Origin: Helianthus annuus
Lineage: Eukaryota; Streptophyta; Magnoliopsida; Asterales; Asteraceae
Assembly (NCBI RefSeq): GCF_002127325.2
Contig: NC_035444.2
Coordinates: 34,736,904 to 34,800,903 of the forward strand
DNA length: 64,000 nt
Direction of reading: 5' to 3'
Of this stretch, positions 59,378 through 64,000 are shown in pieces (within the stretch, counting starts at the first letter, position 1; each line of letters starts with the position of its first letter). The notes under the pieces were generated by a model. It was not told the origin of the DNA. It worked only from the letters and a program-made list of their open reading frames with translations, and ran no database searches. The position numbers and the translations under genes were made by a program.

Positions 59378-60021
59378 TGCCAGCCCAACTGCTTCAATCC
59401 CCAAGCCACCCCTCAGAGGGAAGGGAGGCAAGAAGAGAAAGGCCTCCGAAGTTGAGGATCTGCAAGGTCTGCCTCTGATTCGCCAACAGTTCCTGGACTA
59501 CTTTAATGAGGTAAGGATCACTGTGCCTGCTTGTATATCCTGCTTGTATGAGGATCATTTGGTTCTGACATTATCCTTTGTCTCCCTTGCAGAAATTTGC
59601 TGAGATCGAAACCTATGTTGGTCACGTTGAGGATCAGGATAGCAAAATTGCTGATCTTCAACAGGTTGTCGTGCTGAAGGACCTCAAGATAGCCGATCTT
59701 CAGAAGGATCTCCAGGCCACCAAGAATGAGGCTGCCAAGATGCTGATCAACTTTGATTATGAGAAGCACGAGATCACCCAAGATGCCAAGGTCTCCGCCG
59801 CCATAGCAATGTACAAGATCCAACTGCAAATGGCCATGGAAGCTCAGGATCCTGCTTTTGACAAGAGCACCTGGGATGTGGAGGGCTGGAAGGCAAGGCT
59901 GGCTGAACTGGAGGACGATGAAGAGGCTGAGGAGATCCTGACACTTGAGGCTGGAGGCAGTGGCAAGGATCAGGGTGGTGAGGCAAGTGGAGCTGGTGGT
60001 GAAGATGCAGCGAAGGTCTAA
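59378..60021 (+). pseudogene. TatA-1 antisense gene, exons 3b and 4
   Basis: Exon 3 resumes in frame after the TatA-2 insertion (ASPTASIPKPP), includes the basic patch GKGGKKRK, and ends at 59510 at GAG|GTAAGG. Exon 4 runs 59593-60021, after TTGCAG, to TAA. It gives the helical, probably coiled-coil segment (AEIETYVGHVEDQDSKIADL) and the acidic Gly-rich tail (GEASGAGGEDAAKV). Together with 8286-9245 this is a complete reading frame of 451 residues, split only by the TatA-2 insertion. Confidence 0.8.
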
Positions 60022-61400
60022 GCTGCAGGATTGGGCAATGAAGGAAACTTCTAGACATAGCCGGAGCCCAATTTTTTTTTGTTTAGTGGTTGTTTGTTGA
60101 ACAATGATGGTCTGTACTTGTGAACAATAGTTTTAGGTTTAAGGATCTAGGATCCTTCAGACAATAGGCAGGATTGCAACTGGTGGAGGGATCCTGTGTT
60201 TGGGGGATGAAACCATTGTGATCCTGCCGCCTTTACTTTCCTGCACAACTTCAAACCTATTATCATGGACACCCTTTACCTACCCCAGTGGACGGGCCAC
60301 GTATTGCTGGTAGATGCTTGGGGTAGGTAATTTTGACAACCTTTGAAGGGTTAGTCTTTTTTGTTAATAAATAAAATCTTAACCTTTTGTCGCTTATCCT
60401 GTGTTGTTATCCTTTTGGTTCCTTTGATTCTAAATTGTTTTGGTATACACTTATTAAATCAGTAGTTTTAAATAAGTCAGATTGAAATCATTTAGGATAT
60501 GATCCTTGATCAAATATCCTATAGTTGAAAAATCCCAAAAAGTAGTATATATATTTTAAGGATCATAAGTTCAGTTGTCAAAGTATAAGGGTTATTCAAA
60601 TAAACAATGAATTGAATTAAAATAGTCAAGGATTATACCTGAGGATCCAAGTTAGGATCCTAACCATAATCAGGATAACTATAAGATAAACCTTAGAGAG
60701 AAATAAGGATCAAGGATCCTTAGTTGTTTAACTTCAAAGACCTGAAATAGAGCATAACTTGGGACTAAGCCAATATAAAAAAAGAGTTAGTAACTGGGGA
60801 CAAGCCCAAGGATAACTGGGGACAAGCCCAAGGATAACTGGGGACAAACCCAAGGATCGTATGTAAACTGGAGTATGGCCCTAACCGGCGACTATCCAAA
60901 CTTAGTGACATGATAATGCCAAAACCTTAGCTAACATGAAAACGTTAGAAACCTTAGGAACGGATGTATGGTACGTCTACCATTATATGTAGGATCCTAG
61001 GTATAGCCAGTACAATGGAATTATCAGCCCCTAAAGCGAGTACTGGTCCCAATGCCTTGAACTATACCAGGATCTTCATGCGCTACAGGCGAAACTGGGG
61101 TCAAGCCCAAATAACTGGGGTTAAACCCAAGGATCTGGATTGCTTCTGTAGATAATCAACATTATGCTAAGGATACCTGAACTTTCAAAACTCAAAGTCT
61201 TGTGAGAGAAGGATGAAGGACACATGATCCTTATCCTTATATGAGAAAATAAGTAAAGTAAAATAGTTCAGGATTTGGACATTACCAGAGTAAGGATCAA
61301 TGAGGCTTTAAGGATCCTTCAAGGATACCCCTAATGTAAGGATCATAGGCGCCAAGAGGATCCTGCTCACATGAAATATTTCTTCAAATGGACGCCAAAC
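60022..61400. other. TatA-1 untranslated zone, joined to the primer-site stub
   Basis: It contains the conserved hairpin with a divergent stem (60276-60330), a possible AATAAA poly(A) signal near 60368 for the antisense transcript, and three 23-bp repeat units (60794-60858). Near 61375-61392 the last codons of pol (KKYFM on the minus strand) join the primer-site stub GGCGTCC, the signature of the gag-pol deletion. Confidence 0.78.
60276..60330 (+). other. Conserved hairpin, TatA-1 copy with compensating stem changes
   Basis: The arms TTACCTACCCCA and TGGGGTAGGTAA pair perfectly over 12 bp. Compared with TatA-4, four of the twelve pairs differ on both sides, while the loop (GTGGACGGGCCACGT, then TTGCTGGTAG) is unchanged. 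It begins 255 bases after the antisense stop. Confidence 0.72.
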
Positions 61401-62116
61401 TATTTTGGTCAAAAATCTAACGAGGATAATGCAACCAAACTCTTAGTTATGGGGAATGATGCTTGAAATGATGAACAATGATAAGGATCACTTAAATGTA
61501 AATTGCACAAGTGACACAAAGATTTGCACGAGGAAAAAGCCCTTGATCAATGAATGATCTCCGGCATAAAAAACCTCGGGTGATGGAAACTACCGATCAC
61601 CAAGTTCAAATTAACCAGCCAATGTTTACAACTTCGGATAATAACGAGCTAGGTACAAGGATCACTATGGTGTAATGTGCAAGAATGCCTGAAAAATGTG
61701 AAGTGTTTTGCCGAATGCTCAAGAGTGCAGTTGTACGAGTGTGTGTAGCTGAAATTAGCCAAGTGTTCTAACTACTAGCTCGTTACCCCTTTTAAAAATA
61801 GAAGTAAACTAGCCTAACAAACTATCCGCAATTCGTGCCAAGCTCCCACGTTCTCCACAACGTCCATTTCCGGTCAAACGTGTGCGAAATAAGCGTGGAA
61901 TATTCCTTAGTAACGTTGCCAAGACCAGGTCCAACTTGTAACTCCTGCAAAACAATACAAAATTCAAAGAGAACAATCGTTAGTATAAGGATCCTTAGGG
62001 TGATCCATGATCCTGATCCTGAAGCTCTTCTGAGGATCACTATCTGCCACAGAAGTAAGGATCACTATTAGGATATCATGTGAGGATCACAGGTCATTAA
62101 AAATCCTGCCCTAACA
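61401..62116 (-). repeat. TatA-1 5' LTR
   Basis: 716 bp, matching 7266-7981 with six differences. One changes the terminal CA of the minus-strand LTR to TA. The TSD CTTAC follows at 62117-62121. Confidence 0.92.
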
Positions 62117-62121
62117 CTTAC

Positions 62122-62480
62122 ATATATGCATCCGTTCACACATAACTACTTACAAACCTACGTACCTACATTCATACGTACGTGCCTACATATGTGCATA
62201 CCTACATACATCCATGCATACATGTCTACATACATACCTATTTCATGCCTTCATACAACCCTACATACATGCACACATTCGTACATACTCACTTGGATAT
62301 ATATATATACATACACATACTACATACATACACACCTACATACATACATACATTCATATCTTCACGCATGCCTACATACGTGCATACGCTCATATATACT
62401 TACTTGCATACATACACATATACATTCATTCATACATACCACTTATATTCATACATACATACCTTCATACATATCTACTT
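62122..62480. repeat. CATA-rich low-complexity tract
   Basis: Degenerate (ACAT)n/(TACA)n sequence; TatA-1 inserted at its left edge. Open frames here are Tyr/His/Thr/Ile repeats and not genes. Confidence 0.85.
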
Positions 62481-64000
62481 TCCCTGAAACAAGGAATAAA
62501 CTAATCATTCTTAGCTTATACGCGTTTAAAAACGGTCCAGACGGGTTCGCAATGCATCAACAGTTAAAATAAACGATTTTCGCAAAACTGACCCCCGTCG
62601 CGTAGCGCCACGGCCTGGGGCCTTCCCCGTCGCGCTACGCCACGGCCTAGTTTTGACAGAATGTTGCAGCTGGTGCTGTATAATTTTCATCACGACTCGG
62701 TTTCACGGAAACGAGCATAACTTTCTCGTTTTTGATCCGTTTTACCCGATTCTTTTTCCTACGCGACCGTAATTTAATTATCCATCACATGGAGTGAAAA
62801 TCCAATATTTGGACTACCTAAATCTATGACTTTTAAGCCTTCGGATTATTACCCTTTTACCAAATTTTGACCCGTTCATGCATTTATCAACATAACCTGC
62901 TTGTTTGACCTAAATTCCACATAAACCTTATAATTTCAACGTCATCTATCATATAAAGTTCCAATCACGAGTTTCTTACCACATCCCAACCTATTTCCAC
63001 TTAAATGTTATTTTGACCCGTTAAGGGTATTTATGCATTTTTAAGGACTTTGACTTGCAAAGATCATACCTTTCGCTTTCATATATGTCCAAAGTAATCA
63101 TTTAATCTAATGGCTTGTTTCTAAACAACCTTGTAAAGTCGTTTGCCCATTATACCTATCAAGGGCATTTTGGTCAACTTTGTTTCATCCTTTGCAATGA
63201 AGGACTCTATCCATTTTTAACCAATCCCTACGACTTAACCATGACTCTAATCACACATACCTGGCTCGGGTCGAAGCTATGATCCGTTTTAATACTTATC
63301 CGCTCAATTGCTAGTTAATAGCAATGCAAATCCTTTCGCCATTCATCCTGTGAATACATAGTCCTTAACAAAACAACTATTAGTCGATATCGCCAAATGG
63401 TGATATCTTCACCATTGACCGATTTGGCCTTAAAAGAAAATTTCATCCTTATGGGGTTGTAATTATTCGTTATTCATTCCTTGTAACTTATTTCTTCATA
63501 AATTCATAGTCATAATTACCGTGATACCCTTTTTACCCCTTTTTAACCCTCAAACTTAGTTTCTTGACATGGTCACATGTTCCGACCCGTATCAAACTTG
63601 TCGAAACATCATTCTTCATATATTGGCTTATCATGCTCTTAATCTATACAATGAATAGATATTCTTACAAAAAGGGGGTGTAAGTTCCACTTACCTAGCA
63701 TCCGATTATGCTTCCCGTGCGCATTAGTCCCGTTTAACCCGCTTCCTTCTCAAGCTTCCATGTCGCTTATTAAGCATCAATTATCACATATCATTCTCAA
63801 GATAGTTAGCTTATTCATCATTCATCAAATCCTTTTTTTATCACACGGATCTCATATTAAGTTCATCATTTAACCTTAAAACATGCTAATCCATCATTTC
63901 TTATTCAATTTCTTTAAACATACTTACACATAACATGCTTTTCAACATTATTAACATAAACATATCATTACTTCTATCATATCATTAAAAGCCCACTTCA
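62481..64000. mobile_element. Probable continuation of LTR-F, non-coding
   Basis: No gene or coding motif is visible. A duplicated GC-rich block (CCCCGTCGCG-TACGCCACGGCCT type) lies at about 62591-62650, and the stretch resembles the non-coding part of a long gypsy LTR. No terminus is reached before the window ends, so the assignment is tentative. Confidence 0.35.

Noticed and set aside
62126..62572. Three overlapping 96-148 codon frames on the right flank
   Set aside because: They translate a CATA-type simple repeat into Tyr/His/Thr/Ile runs, with no conserved domain.

Overview
This is plant nuclear DNA, most likely from a eudicot and probably Asteraceae (the family guess rests on remembered resemblance of the repeats, not on a search). 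I find no ordinary host gene. Almost everything is transposable element, and about 54.9 kb of the 64 kb is one nest of six LTR retrotransposons. All twelve LTR boundaries can be read, and each element has its own 5-bp target-site duplication (TSD).

Left flank (1-7265): AT-rich DNA with small DNA transposons identified by terminal inverted repeat (TIR) plus TSD. These are a 603-bp hAT-type element (206-808), a Mutator-type foldback (1178-1824) with a small hAT element inside it (1578-1790), a PIF/Harbinger MITE (2046-2351) and a 1.2-kb near-perfect palindromic Mutator-type foldback (3311-4513). A Copia relic follows (LTR 6068-6361, gag tail 6411-6776). It is abutted by what looks like the start of another LTR (from 6777), which resumes at 62122 and runs off the window.

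The nest, outermost first: TatA-1 (minus, 7266-62116, TSD CTTAC) contains TatA-2 (minus, 9246-59372, TSD ACTCC). TatA-2 contains TatA-3 (plus, 19329-58708, TSD GGTAT). TatA-3 contains both TatB (plus, 20681-41593, TSD GATCC) and TatA-4 (plus, 43212-53946, TSD ATTAT). TatB contains AthC (plus, 29180-37015, TSD CAGAG). LTR differences counted by eye fall inward: 6, 8, 5, 3, 0 and 1. TatA-1 to -4 are one family of Ty3/gypsy Tat-lineage elements; TatB is a second Tat-lineage family; AthC is an Athila-like element with only gag and protease.

TatA-4 looks complete: identical LTRs, a tRNA-Lys-type primer site, gag-protease, an in-frame TAG in the context CAA-TAG-CAA-TTA, then RT, RNase H, a second RNase H and integrase. 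Between pol and the 3' LTR, both Tat families carry a gene on the opposite strand, with introns in that orientation and its own TATA box. In the TatA family this gene has four exons and codes for 446-451 residues. It is readable in all four copies (one split only by a later insertion), although gag-pol is broken or absent in three of them. In TatB it has six exons and about 998 codons, later interrupted by AthC. The antisense gene, its AACGG-rich promoter, a downstream hairpin whose stem covaries between copies, and the readthrough junction are the main points of interest.
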